Below, in pieces: positions 25,741 to 33,850 of a stretch of DNA of 64,000 bases (position 1 is the first letter of the stretch; each line of letters starts with the position of its first letter). The notes below the pieces were generated by a model that made no database searches, had not been told where the DNA came from, and saw only the letters and a list, made by a program, of their open reading frames with translations. The stretch comes from Halobacteriales archaeon QS_1_68_20 (GTDB lineage: Archaea > Halobacteriota > Halobacteria > Halobacteriales > PXRE01): NCBI GenBank assembly GCA_003021085.1, contig PXRE01000006.1, positions 176,398 through 240,397 of the forward strand, read 5' to 3'. The position numbers were made by a program, and so were the translations under genes.

Positions 25741-26781
25741 ATGAAAGCGGTCACGTTCATCGACCACGGGGGTACGGAGGTCGTCCGGTACGGCGACGTT
25801 CCGGACCCCGGCCCCGACGACGACGAGGTACTGGTCGACGTGAAGGCCGGCGCGCTGAACCACCTCGACGTCTGGACCCGGAAAGGGTTGCCGGGCGTCG
25901 ACCTGGAGATGCCCCACGTACCCGGGAGCGACGCCGCCGGGATCGTCCGGGAGGTCGGCCCGGACGTGACGCGGTTCTCCGTGGGCGACCGCGTCGCGGT
26001 GCTGGCGGGCGTCTACTGCGGGGACTGTGAGTACTGCCGGGATGGGGAGCACTCGCTGTGTGACGACTACTACCTTCTCGGCGAGCACGTCCCCGGCGTC
26101 CACTCGGAACTGGCGGCCGTCCCCGAGGACAACCTGATCGCCGTCCCGCAGGGCGTCGACTGGGAGACGGCCGCCGCGGCGCCGCTGGTGTTCCAGACCG
26201 CCTGGCGGATGCTCCGGACCCGCGCGGACCTGCGTCCCGGCGAGAAGGTCCTCGTGCTCGGGGCCTCCGGCGGCGTCGGCCACGCCGCCGTCCAGATCGC
26301 CGACTACGCGGGCGCGGAGGTGTACGCGACCGGGTCCAGCGAGGCGAAACTGGCGGCGTCCCGCGAGTACGGCGCCGACCACGTCATCGACTACACCGTC
26401 GAGGACTTCGGGGAGCGGATCTACAAGGAGACCGACGGCCGCGGCGTCGACGTCGTCGTCGACCACGTCGGCGAGGAGACCTACCCGGAGTCCCTGCGGA
26501 GCCTCACCAAGGGCGGCCGGCTGGTCACCTGCGGCGCCACCAGTGGGCCGAACCCGGACGCCGAACTGAACCGCATCTTCTGGGAGCAACTGTCGGTGAT
26601 CGGGTCGACGATGGCCTCCCTGGGCGAGTGCCACGAGGTGCTCGACCTCGTCTGGGACGGCACCTTCGAACCGGCCGTCCGCGAGACGCTCCCGATGAGC
26701 GAGGCGGCCCGCGGCCACGAGATGCTGGAGGACCGCGAGGGCTTCGGCAAGGTCGTGCTGGTACCCGACAGCGAGTACTGA
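25741..26781 (+). CDS. Zinc-binding alcohol dehydrogenase family protein
   Basis: A 346-residue medium-chain dehydrogenase/reductase. The GroES-like half has GALNHLDVWTRKGLPGVDLE and HVPGSDAAGIVREVGPDV; the structural-zinc loop is CGDCEYCRDGEHSLC. The Rossmann half has VLVLGASGGVGHAAVQIADY, a nucleotide-binding GxGxxG-type motif. Members reduce or oxidise alcohols, aldehydes or quinones with NAD(P); the substrate is unknown. The ATG at 25741 follows a TATA-like region (ccagtatcgtttt). A small membrane protein gene starts 3 bases after it. Confidence 0.85.
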   Translation: MKAVTFIDHGGTEVVRYGDVPDPGPDDDEVLVDVKAGALNHLDVWTRKGLPGVDLEMPHVPGSDAAGIVREVGPDVTRFSVGDRVAVLAGVYCGDCEYCRDGEHSLCDDYYLLGEHVPGVHSELAAVPEDNLIAVPQGVDWETAAAAPLVFQTAWRMLRTRADLRPGEKVLVLGASGGVGHAAVQIADYAGAEVYATGSSEAKLAASREYGADHVIDYTVEDFGERIYKETDGRGVDVVVDHVGEETYPESLRSLTKGGRLVTCGATSGPNPDAELNRIFWEQLSVIGSTMASLGECHEVLDLVWDGTFEPAVRETLPMSEAARGHEMLEDREGFGKVVLVPDSEY

Positions 26782-26784
26782 CCC

Positions 26785-27114
26785 GTGAGCGACCCCGACC
26801 ACGGTGAGGACGCGGACACGTCCGACTCCGTCGGGTCGGACGCCCCCGTCACGGACGCTCCGGACCCCGAACCGCGGCCCCCGACCCGGGAGGCCCAGGT
26901 CGAGGACGCGGGCGACGACGCGGACGGCCTGGGCCGCCTGGGGTGGGTACTGGTCGCGGTGGTCGTCGTCTCGTTCGTGCTCGTGCCGGGGGCAATCCTG
27001 ATCAACCCACCCTCGATCCCGTTCCGGGTCGCCTTCCTCGTGTTGCCGCTGGTGCCAGCAGTGCTTCTGGGCGCGACCGCGGTCTGGGTCGCGTTGCGGC
27101 GCGGCCCGAAGTGA
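26785..27114 (+). CDS. Two-helix membrane protein of unknown function
   Basis: A 109-residue protein starting with GTG, 3 bases after the dehydrogenase stop. Residues 1-50 are acidic and Pro-rich; then two hydrophobic segments follow (WVLVAVVVVSFVLVPGAILI and VAFLVLPLVPAVLLGATAVW), ending with RRGPK. Similar small proteins occur in many haloarchaea, but I cannot name the family with confidence. It is probably co-transcribed with the dehydrogenase. Confidence 0.65.
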   Translation: MSDPDHGEDADTSDSVGSDAPVTDAPDPEPRPPTREAQVEDAGDDADGLGRLGWVLVAVVVVSFVLVPGAILINPPSIPFRVAFLVLPLVPAVLLGATAVWVALRRGPK

Positions 27115-27165
27115 GCGGCAACGCGGCGAACCCTTAAACCGGAAGCCGCGCTACTGTAGACCACG

Positions 27166-27632
27166 ATGGCCCAGCAGGCAGCACGCATCGTGAGCGACGA
27201 CGATGTGCTGGGCGGCGAACCCCGGATCGAGGAACGTCCCATCACCGCGAGACGGATCGCCGAGCTAGTCGAGGAGGGTGACGCCGACGCGGAGACGGTC
27301 GCGGATCGGTACGACCTCGACGTGGCCGACGTCTACCGGGCGCTGGCGTACTACCACGACCACCCCGAGGAGATGGCGGCAGTTCGGCGGCGACGCGAGC
27401 GCCTTGAATCGGATGCCCGGGCCGACGGTGTACCGACGCTCGACGAACCCGAAGCACTTCGTGCCGGGGCCGACGAGCCGAGCGTCGCCGCGCTCGCTCG
27501 ACGGCAGGAACGGGTCCTGCTCACGAACGACGCCGACTTCCTGGACAAGAGGAATACCCCGAACAGACCGTCCTGTACTATCCAAACAACAGGTTGCCAC
27601 CGTACGAAATCTCCCGAGGGCGATGTTCCTGA
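27166..27632 (+). pseudogene. DUF433 antitoxin fused to truncated DUF5615 (PIN-like) toxin, with frameshift
   Basis: Residues 1-75 are a DUF433 protein ([49 protein letters not shown]), the usual antitoxin. From about 27455 the frame continues as the middle of a DUF5615 PIN-like nuclease (LRAGADEPSVAALARRQERV, LLTNDADF), so the end of the antitoxin and the first 35 or so residues of the toxin are missing in frame. A missing base near 27549 then shifts the frame; restored, it reads EEYPEQTVLYYPNNRLPPYE with a stop at 27630-27632, shorter than the family. The TA pair is inactivated. Confidence 0.65.
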
Positions 27633-27722
27633 CCGGAACGACCCGTCCAGACTGATACGTCGAGACGGTGGGCGAAACCAGTCGGAGTTTATATCCCTCC
27701 GCGGTGTACATAAGTGAACTCG

Positions 27723-28502
27723 ATGCAGTCGTTCCCGTCGCTCCCGTCGACCGCCGAGACGCCGGACCTGTTCGAGTCCGGCCACCTCTGGATCCAGGAA
27801 CTCGTCGTGGGTGCGCCGCTGCGCTTCCGCCTCGAACCGTCCGGCCAGGTCACGTTCGCGGGGCGAGAACGCCGGTTCGAGGACCCGCCGCCGTCGCTCC
27901 GGGCGGCGGTCCGGCACGTCCGGGAACGACTGGACCGCGCGGCGCTGATGGCCGTCGCCAGGGACCCCTCCGAGGTGGTCTTCTACGGCGTGGCGACCCG
28001 CCACGAGGGCGTCGACTACGACTGGGAACGCCTGCCCCCCTTCCTTGGGACCGACGTCCACGCCGCCGAGCGCCAGGGCTTCCTCCCGCCGGACGTGGTC
28101 GAGCGGACGTTCGAGCGAGTCGGTCTCGACCCGGTCGACGCCGTCGAGAAGGAGGTCCGGGCGACCGACTTCGACCCCGCGGACTACGACCTGCCCGCCT
28201 CGGCCTGGTACGACGGCCCGGCCGCCGGCGTCGTGATCCGGAACAAGACCGGCGGCCGGGCGGCGATCAGGGGAGACGTTCGCGGGGACCCCGGGGAGTT
28301 GCAGGGCGACCCTGCGGAACTGGCCGAGGCCGTCGTCACGCCGGCGCGCGTCCGGCGAGTCGACGGCGAGGACTTCGACGAGCGTCTCGACCGGGTGCTG
28401 GACGCGGGCTACCGGGAGGAACACGCGCGGTTGCCCGAAGTCGACGGGCGGGCGTTCCGGAGCGCGGTGGTCGAACGCGTGCGGGAACTCGGCCGGGAGT
28501 GA
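27723..28502 (+). CDS. RNA ligase-fold family protein lacking the catalytic lysine
   Basis: A 259-residue haloarchaeal protein that resembles the RNA ligase family (nucleotidyltransferase fold). SGHLWIQELVVGAPLRFRLE aligns with motif I (E-K-x-D-G in ligases), but the Lys and Asp positions hold Leu and Val. VVFYGVATRHEGVDYDWERL and PPFLGTDVHAAERQGFLPP correspond to motif III, and DGPAAGVVIRNKTGGRAAIR to motif IV. With the nucleophile gone it is unlikely to adenylate RNA or DNA itself; it may bind nucleotides or RNA. TATA-like tttatatcc at 27688-27696 supports ATG 27723. Confidence 0.7.
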   Translation: MQSFPSLPSTAETPDLFESGHLWIQELVVGAPLRFRLEPSGQVTFAGRERRFEDPPPSLRAAVRHVRERLDRAALMAVARDPSEVVFYGVATRHEGVDYDWERLPPFLGTDVHAAERQGFLPPDVVERTFERVGLDPVDAVEKEVRATDFDPADYDLPASAWYDGPAAGVVIRNKTGGRAAIRGDVRGDPGELQGDPAELAEAVVTPARVRRVDGEDFDERLDRVLDAGYREEHARLPEVDGRAFRSAVVERVRELGRE

Positions 28503-28743
28503 GTTCCTCGGGCGACGTCCCAGCGGTCGGCCGTCGCGCCGTCGACGCCGACGTCCCGCAACGCCGTGGCTTCGGCTGGCGTCCGGGCGGCCTTCCAGGC
28601 GACGACCTGCAGGCCCGCCTCGTGGGCACGTTCGACGACGTCGGTCTCCAGGCCCAGTTCCTACAGTTCGACCTATACGCGGACGTCGGACGGCACGGCC
28701 AGGAAGGTACGGTGGCCCCGGCGCTCGACGGCGGGGTGGCCGC
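28503..28743 (-). pseudogene. C-terminal remnant of a glycerophosphodiester phosphodiesterase
   Basis: On the minus strand ETDVVERAHEAGLQVVAWKA, then TPAEATALRDVGVDGATADR and WDVARG, matches the C-terminal barrel strands of GDPD enzymes (the GVDGATADRWD motif). Upstream the frame is interrupted by two TAG codons (28673-28675 and 28661-28663) within a sequence reading RTFLAVPSDVRV-TAG-VEL-TAG-ELGLETDVV, and the N-terminal active-site half (HRG) is missing. The piece lies between the ligase-like gene and an FAH-family gene. No function remains. Confidence 0.55.
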
Positions 28744-29460
28744 TCAGCCCTGGACGACGGTGTTCCGGAGCGTCCCGATCCCCTCGTACCAGATCTCGAC
28801 CTCGTCGCCCGGTTCGACCAGCCCGGGGTTTGCGGGGCTGCCGAACGAGACCACGTCGCCGGGCCGGAACGTGTACCGCTCCGAGAGGAAGGCCACGACC
28901 TCCCGGGGCGAGAACAGCATCTGCCCGGTGTTGGCCTCCTGGCGGCGCTCGCCGCCGACGTCGGTCGTCATGTCGAGGTCCGACGGCTCCAGGTCGGTCT
29001 CGATCCACGGACCGAGCGGCGCCGAGCCGTCGAACGCCTTCCGGGCGGTGCGGCCGTCCTGGTCGAGCGCGTCGAGGTCGTTCAGGATCGTGTATCCCCG
29101 CACCGCGTCGTCGACCTCCTCGGCGGCCAGATCCGTGCAGCGTTCGTCGATCACGGCGGCGAGTTCGCCCGCGTAGGTCAGTTCGTCGGTCCAGGCGGGG
29201 TACGCGATCGACGACCCCGGCGCGAGGACCGATGCGGGCGGCTTGATGAACCAGTCCGGCCGGTCCGGCCGCTCGTAGTCCATCTGGTCGAGGGTGTCCG
29301 CGTAGTTGCGGCCGACGCAGTACAGCGCCGTCGAATCGCAGGGCGCGAGCAACTCGGCGTCGGCCCCGACCTCGTAGGTCGTCCCCCCGGCGTGGACCAC
29401 GCCGTCGTCGTACTCGCCGCTGACCACGCCGTCGGGCGTCTCGATCCGTGCCAGTCGCAT
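28744..29460 (-). CDS. Fumarylacetoacetate hydrolase-family protein
   Basis: A 238-residue member of the FAH family (C-C bond hydrolase or decarboxylase, often on oxaloacetate or aromatic-degradation products). Conserved blocks are ALYCVGRNYADTLDQMDYER, DWFIKPPASVLAPGSSIAYP, DELTYAGELAAVIDERCTDL (Glu metal ligands), the D of GYTILNDLDALDQDGRTARK, and MLFSPREVVAFLSERYTFRPG then GDVVSFGSPANPGLVEPGDEV. The start is ATG at 29458-29460. Length is a normal short-form FAH. Substrate not inferable. Confidence 0.85.
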   Translation of the reverse strand: MRLARIETPDGVVSGEYDDGVVHAGGTTYEVGADAELLAPCDSTALYCVGRNYADTLDQMDYERPDRPDWFIKPPASVLAPGSSIAYPAWTDELTYAGELAAVIDERCTDLAAEEVDDAVRGYTILNDLDALDQDGRTARKAFDGSAPLGPWIETDLEPSDLDMTTDVGGERRQEANTGQMLFSPREVVAFLSERYTFRPGDVVSFGSPANPGLVEPGDEVEIWYEGIGTLRNTVVQG

Positions 29461-29563
29461 TTGCGCCACCAACTCGGAGCGGCCGGCTATCTCTTTCGGT
29501 CGCCGCCCGCCGGGGGCTGTGCTCGTCGGGAGGGCCGAGCAGTCCGACGCCCGCGCCCGGCGG

Positions 29564-30404
29564 TTACCCGCCGAGCAGGCTGCGGAACCGGTCCAGGAGC
29601 CGGCCGTCGTCGCCGTCGTCTGGCACGTCTTCGGGATCCTCGTACGTCTCCATCTCGCCGGTGGCCGGGTCCACCGTGTGGACGGCGTCCACACCGTCGT
29701 CGCTATCCTCGCGGTCGACGGGACCGTAGGTCTCGCCGTACACGTAGCGGTCGTCGTCCGCGGGGTCGTCCAGCAGGAGCCGCCCGCCATCCTCGGTCGG
29801 CTCGACGCCCGTCGCTTCCTACATGTCCTCGACGAACGAGTCGAGGTCGCCGATGAGGTCGCCCGGAGCGTCGAACGCCGCCGGGTGCGGGGTGATCTGG
29901 TTCGTGGGCGACTGGGCGGCGTACGACCGGAAGCGGAAGCCGAACTCCATGGCCAGCGCGTACATCACGTCGAGGCCGCCCGTCCCCTCGACGCCCTCGA
30001 ACTGGACGGCCGCCGCCTCGCCGTCGGCCCCCGCGTCCGTGTCGAGGATCACCGTCACGTCGGTCGCCGTCTCGGTCCGGCCGTCGAACTCCGCGACGGC
30101 GGCTCGCTCCCAGCGGTCGATCGTCCGGTCGAGGACCTGCTCGGCGTCGCCCTCGACCAGGGCGCTGGTCTGGGCGAACCCGATGGTCGATCGTCCGGTC
30201 GAGGACCTGCTCGGCGTCGCCCATCACCGTCACGTACAGGTACCGGTCGATCCAGGCGTAGTCTGCGCCGGTCGTCCCGTCGGCGCCCTCGACCTCCTCG
30301 AACGTCGAGTAGCGGTCATCGGGGAACTCGACCGGGTGGTGCTCCTCGAGCCAGACCATCAGCCCCTCCCGGGCCGACGCGTCCGCACACTCGAAGTCGA
30401 ACAC
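29564..30404 (-). pseudogene. Unidentified haloarchaeal gene broken by an insertion-duplication and a TAG
   Basis: A reading from a GTG at 30402-30404 (FDFECADASAREGLMVWLEE) is coding-like to about 30222, then a 38-base direct duplication (30115-30152 and 30185-30222) shifts the frame. Omitting one copy restores VEGDAEQVLDRTIDRWERAA, then VTVILDTDAGADGEAAAVQF, up to LIGDLDSFVEDM, a TAG at 29819-29821, and after it an equally coding-like EATGVEPTEDGGRLLLDD ... RFRSLLGG ending in TAA at 29564-29566. I do not recognise the family. As read it would be about 250 residues and acidic. Confidence 0.5.
30115..30222 (+). repeat. 38-base direct duplication, 70-base spacing
   Basis: ggtcgatcgtccggtcgagg and the following 18 bases occur exactly at 30115-30152 and 30185-30222, with 32 unique bases between. 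It breaks the reading frame of the surrounding gene. A template-switch or a chimeric read could produce it. Confidence 0.85.
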
Positions 30405-30460
30405 CGTCCAGGATACAATGGCCGGCGCGTTCGCCGCTACGTAGCAAGAAACTGTCGTAA

Positions 30461-31552
30461 CTACTCGATCCGGTCGCGCGCGCCCGCGACCACCAGCGGC
30501 AGGGTGATCGTCGCGTCGGCATACACCGAGACGTTCCGGGCGGCCTTCTCCAGTTTGCCCCACGAGCGGGCCTCCTCCAGGGTCGCCCCCGATAGCCCCC
30601 CGGTCTGTGGCGGGTCCATCGTCAACTGGACCGCGTAGTCGTAGGACTTGGGCGCGACGAGCATGGTCTGGAGGACGTAGTTCTTCGGGACCCCGCCGCC
30701 GACGACCATCGCGCCGGCCTTCTCGGCGTGGAACGCCAGGTCGTTCAGGTCGGACATGTCAGCGAGCGCGTCCAGCGAGAAGTCGGAGGTCTGGTTGTAC
30801 ATCCAGGCCTGCAACCCCAGCACCGAGTCCTGCACGGCCGGGCAGTGGATCGGCACGTCGTTCTCGTAGGCCGCGGCGGCGATGCCCGGCCCCTCCTCGA
30901 TTCCCTCCTGCTCGTTGACCTCGCTGTTGGCCCGGCCCAGCTCCTCGGTGAACCGGGCGATGCTCACCGTGGCCGTCTCGCGGTTACCACCGCTCGACTC
31001 TCCCGAGGCGCTTCGCGCCTCGCATTCCTCCTCCAGCACTGGGAAGACCTCCGAGCGGAGGTGGTCCTCGAACAGCGCGAAGTGCTCCTGGGGGAGGTAG
31101 ACGTTGTAGATGCGGTCGACTTCCTCGTCCCGGAGGGTCTCGTCGTGCTCGCGGAGCGTCCGGTCCTCGGCGTGTTCCCGGCCGTGGTGGTGTTTGCCGC
31201 CGATGGCCTCGATGGCATCGTGGGTCAGGTTCGCGCCCGTGGTGACCAGGGCGTCGACGTGACCGTCCCTGATGAGGTCCGCGACGACGCGGCGCATCCC
31301 GGCGGGGACCATCGCGCCCGCGAGGCCGAAGAAGTTGGTCACGTCGTCGTCGCCCAGCATCTCGGCGTACACGTCGACGGCCTCGTCGAGCGCGTTGGCG
31401 CCGATGCCGGCGTGGCCGTACTCCTCGATCAACCCGCCGACCGACATCCCCGCGCGGGCGTCGGCGTGGCCGACGGGGTCGTGGCTGAACTCCTCGCGGT
31501 GCGGCGCGTGGTGGCCACCGTGTGGGTCGGCGTCCTGCTCGTCGTCGGTCAT
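30461..31552 (-). CDS. dys: Deoxyhypusine synthase-family protein
   Basis: Transfers an aminobutyl group (or, in the agmatine route, an aminobutyl-guanidine derivative) to a lysine of eIF5A. The 363-residue product contains VTNFFGLAGAMVPAGMRRVV, ALVTTGANLTHDAIEAIGGK, the NAD-binding GPGIAAAAYENDVPIHCPAV, and the active-site region AGAMVVGGGVPKNYVLQTML with the catalytic Lys, then TGGLSGATLEEARSWGKL. An unusual Arg/Ser/Gly-rich insert (ARSASGESSGGNRETA) sits at about residues 178-194. ATG 31550-31552 is the family start. Its substrate eIF5A is at 38594 in this window. Confidence 0.93.
   Translation of the reverse strand: MTDDEQDADPHGGHHAPHREEFSHDPVGHADARAGMSVGGLIEEYGHAGIGANALDEAVDVYAEMLGDDDVTNFFGLAGAMVPAGMRRVVADLIRDGHVDALVTTGANLTHDAIEAIGGKHHHGREHAEDRTLREHDETLRDEEVDRIYNVYLPQEHFALFEDHLRSEVFPVLEEECEARSASGESSGGNRETATVSIARFTEELGRANSEVNEQEGIEEGPGIAAAAYENDVPIHCPAVQDSVLGLQAWMYNQTSDFSLDALADMSDLNDLAFHAEKAGAMVVGGGVPKNYVLQTMLVAPKSYDYAVQLTMDPPQTGGLSGATLEEARSWGKLEKAARNVSVYADATITLPLVVAGARDRIE
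30971..31021 (-). repeat. In-frame GC-rich palindromic insert in the deoxyhypusine synthase gene
   Basis: 51 bases encoding EARSASGESSGGNRETA interrupt a region that other family members span without it. The DNA contains gcgcgaagcgc and cggtggtaaccg palindromes and aligns with the insert in the thiolase gene at 34517-34570. Confidence 0.6.
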
Positions 31553-31670
31553 GGACGTGGGTCGGTCGCCCGCGGCTTTCAACACCCCGGTTCCGGAGTC
31601 GACCCCCGAACCCGCTCGTCGGGGGAACGACCCCCAAACTTCTTAGTCGATACCGGGAGGCCCTAGGGGC

Positions 31671-32820
31671 ATGGCCGAATCAGTCGCGGAGACCAGCAAT
31701 CGATCGCCGCCTCGCCGCACCCCGGGGAAGCGTTCCAGCGGGTGCCGGAGGGACGCCGGCGTGAGGTGTTCTTCCAGTTGCCCGATCCGATCCAGGAGTC
31801 AGTCGTGCGGGACCTGGATCCGGTCGGGTTGCGGGCGTTCGTCGGGCGCCTGGACCCCGAGAGGCGACGGACGTGCTTGGGCTGGCCGACGAAGAGACGC
31901 GTGAGGCGGTGCTTGACCGCCTGGACGCCGACCGGCGCGAGAAGGTCCAGTTCCTGCTGGAGTTCGGCCCCGAGAGCGCCGCGGGCCTGATGGACCTCGA
32001 TTACGTCACCGTCGACGCCGACCAGCGCTTCGAGGCGGTGGGCGAGCGCGTCCGCCGCCACGAGCAACGAACCGGCCGGTTTCCGCGGGTCTTCGTCACC
32101 GAGGACGGTGAACTGCTCGGGGAACTCCCGGCGGCGGCGCTGTCGATGACCGGGGTCGAGGGCGAAGCGGTCGTCGACTACGTCGAGGAGACGCCGACGG
32201 TCCGGTACGACCGCCCCGACACCGACGTCGTCGACGTGTTCCGGGCGAACCCAGAGTCGGCGGTCGCCGTCCTCGACGACGACGGTAGCATCCTGGGGGT
32301 GATCCACGCCGAGGACCTCCTGCGGGTGATCGAGGAGGAGGCCAGCGAGACGCTGAAGGAGTTCACCGGCGTCGAGGGCGAGGAGAGCGTCCTCGACGGC
32401 CCGGTGTCGAAGGTCCGGAACCGGTAAAAGTGGCTGATCATCGACCTCGGGACGGCGTTCCTGGCCGCCGGCGCGGTCGGCCTGTTCGAGGAGACCATCG
32501 CCGCGTTCACCCTGCTGGCGGTGTACATGCCCGTCGTCGCCGGAATGGGCGGCAACGCCGGCACGCAGTCCATGGCCGTGACCGTCCGGGGCATCGCCTA
32601 CGGCCAGGTGTCGCTGGCGACCGGCGGCCGCGCCATCGTCAACGAGATTATCGCCGGGGCGGCGAACGGCCTCATCACCGGCGTACTGGGGACGATCATC
32701 CCGCTGGCGCTGGACCGCATCGGCAAGGACCCGGCCACCTCCGCGACCATCTTCATCACCACCGCGACGGACGTACCGGGCGTTTTCATCTTCCTCGGCC
32801 CGGCGCAGTCGGTACTCCGA
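31671..32820 (+). pseudogene. mgtE: MgtE-type magnesium transporter, multiply disrupted
   Basis: MgtE imports Mg2+ through a channel gated by cytosolic N and CBS domains. Recognisable parts are RRREVFFQLPDPIQESVVRD (N domain), ETREAVLDRLDADRREKVQF, two CBS repeats (RRHEQRTGRFPRVFVTEDGE and SAVAVLDDDGSILGVIHAED), then the membrane domain KWLIIDLGTAFLAAGAVGLF and MPVVAGMGGNAGTQSMAVTV. Damage: frame changes near 31700 and 31860, TAA at 32425-32427 where Tyr is expected (R-Y-K-W), and a loss of about 30 residues near 32688 (one membrane segment). The N-terminal domain is also short. Not functional as written. Confidence 0.8.
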
Positions 32821-32972
32821 GGGTCCTGTACCGGTCAAGCCTCGGTGAACTTCGCTGGCCGGTCCGAGCGCGCCAGTCTCGCCCGTCGACGCCGAAGATC
32901 GTCGCTGGCCGTCCGAGAGCGTTGCTATAACGTGGTAGTACCTTTTTCGGGTCCGGTCCCGTCAGACGTACC

Positions 32973-33751
32973 ATAGTACCTATTGACGAGGCGCAGACCC
33001 AATTCGAGGCAGGCAACCGGTTACAGGACCCGGGGGTGGCCCAGTACGAAGCCCGGACGCTCCTGAACCTCGTCCGACTCGGAACGGGTACCGCCCAGGA
33101 CATCGCCCGCGTCAGCGACGTCCCACGCACTCGCGTCTACGACGCGACCGACCGCCTCCACGAGCTGGGGTTCATCAACGTCCAGCACGCGACGCCGAAG
33201 AAGTTCACCGTGAAGTCCACGAATCGATCGTCCGAATGCTCGACGTCAGGCGCGAGAACACGATCGGCGAACTCGCGGAGCGCCTGGAGATGCTCAGTCC
33301 GGTCGAACCCCAGCGCGAACAGTTCGGCGTCCGGACGGTGACCGGCCTGGAACCGGTCACCGCACGCATCGACGAGTTCATCGCCGACGCCGACGAACGG
33401 ATCGTCGACATGACCGTCGACGAGTTGCCCACCGACGAGCACCTCGACCGTCTCCAGGCTGCCGAGAAACGCGGCGTCGAGATTTACATCGCGGGAATTT
33501 CGGACGACGTCCAGGACCGGATTCAGGAGACGGTGCCATCGGCCGAACTGTTCGAAACCCTCTGGGAGTGGCGAGAGACGCCTGCCGGGAGCCTGTTGAT
33601 CACCGACCAATGCACGGCGCTCGCGAACGGACAGGTCGGGGGCACGGAGATCGAAGAGACGGCGATCTGGGGGACGGGAGAACGCAACAGCCTCGTCGCC
33701 GTGCTTCGATCGATTTTCACCTGGCGGCTCGGCAACGAGCACCCGGAGTGA
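32973..33751 (+). pseudogene. TrmB-family transcriptional regulator, frameshifted
   Basis: The frame reads IDEAQTQFEAGNRLQDPGVA, then YEARTLLNLVRLGTGTAQDI and ARVSDVPRTRVYDATDRLHE, the TrmB winged-helix that senses sugars or metabolites in other haloarchaea. A base is missing near 33217; after it LDVRRENTIGELAERLEMLS and the C-terminal effector part up to TWRLGNEHPE continue to the stop at 33751. The natural start position holds ATA (32973-32975), so translation may begin at GTG 33036. AT-rich gctataacgtgg near 32925-32935 is the likely promoter. Length when repaired: about 258 residues. Confidence 0.75.
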
Positions 33752-33850
33752 ATGCGCGCTCGTCCGGCCGGTCGGGACTCACGATGCCTCGCTCCATCGT
33801 CGCCCCTACACACCACCGGGGTCGGAGAGCCCTCGAACGGAGCCGGACGG

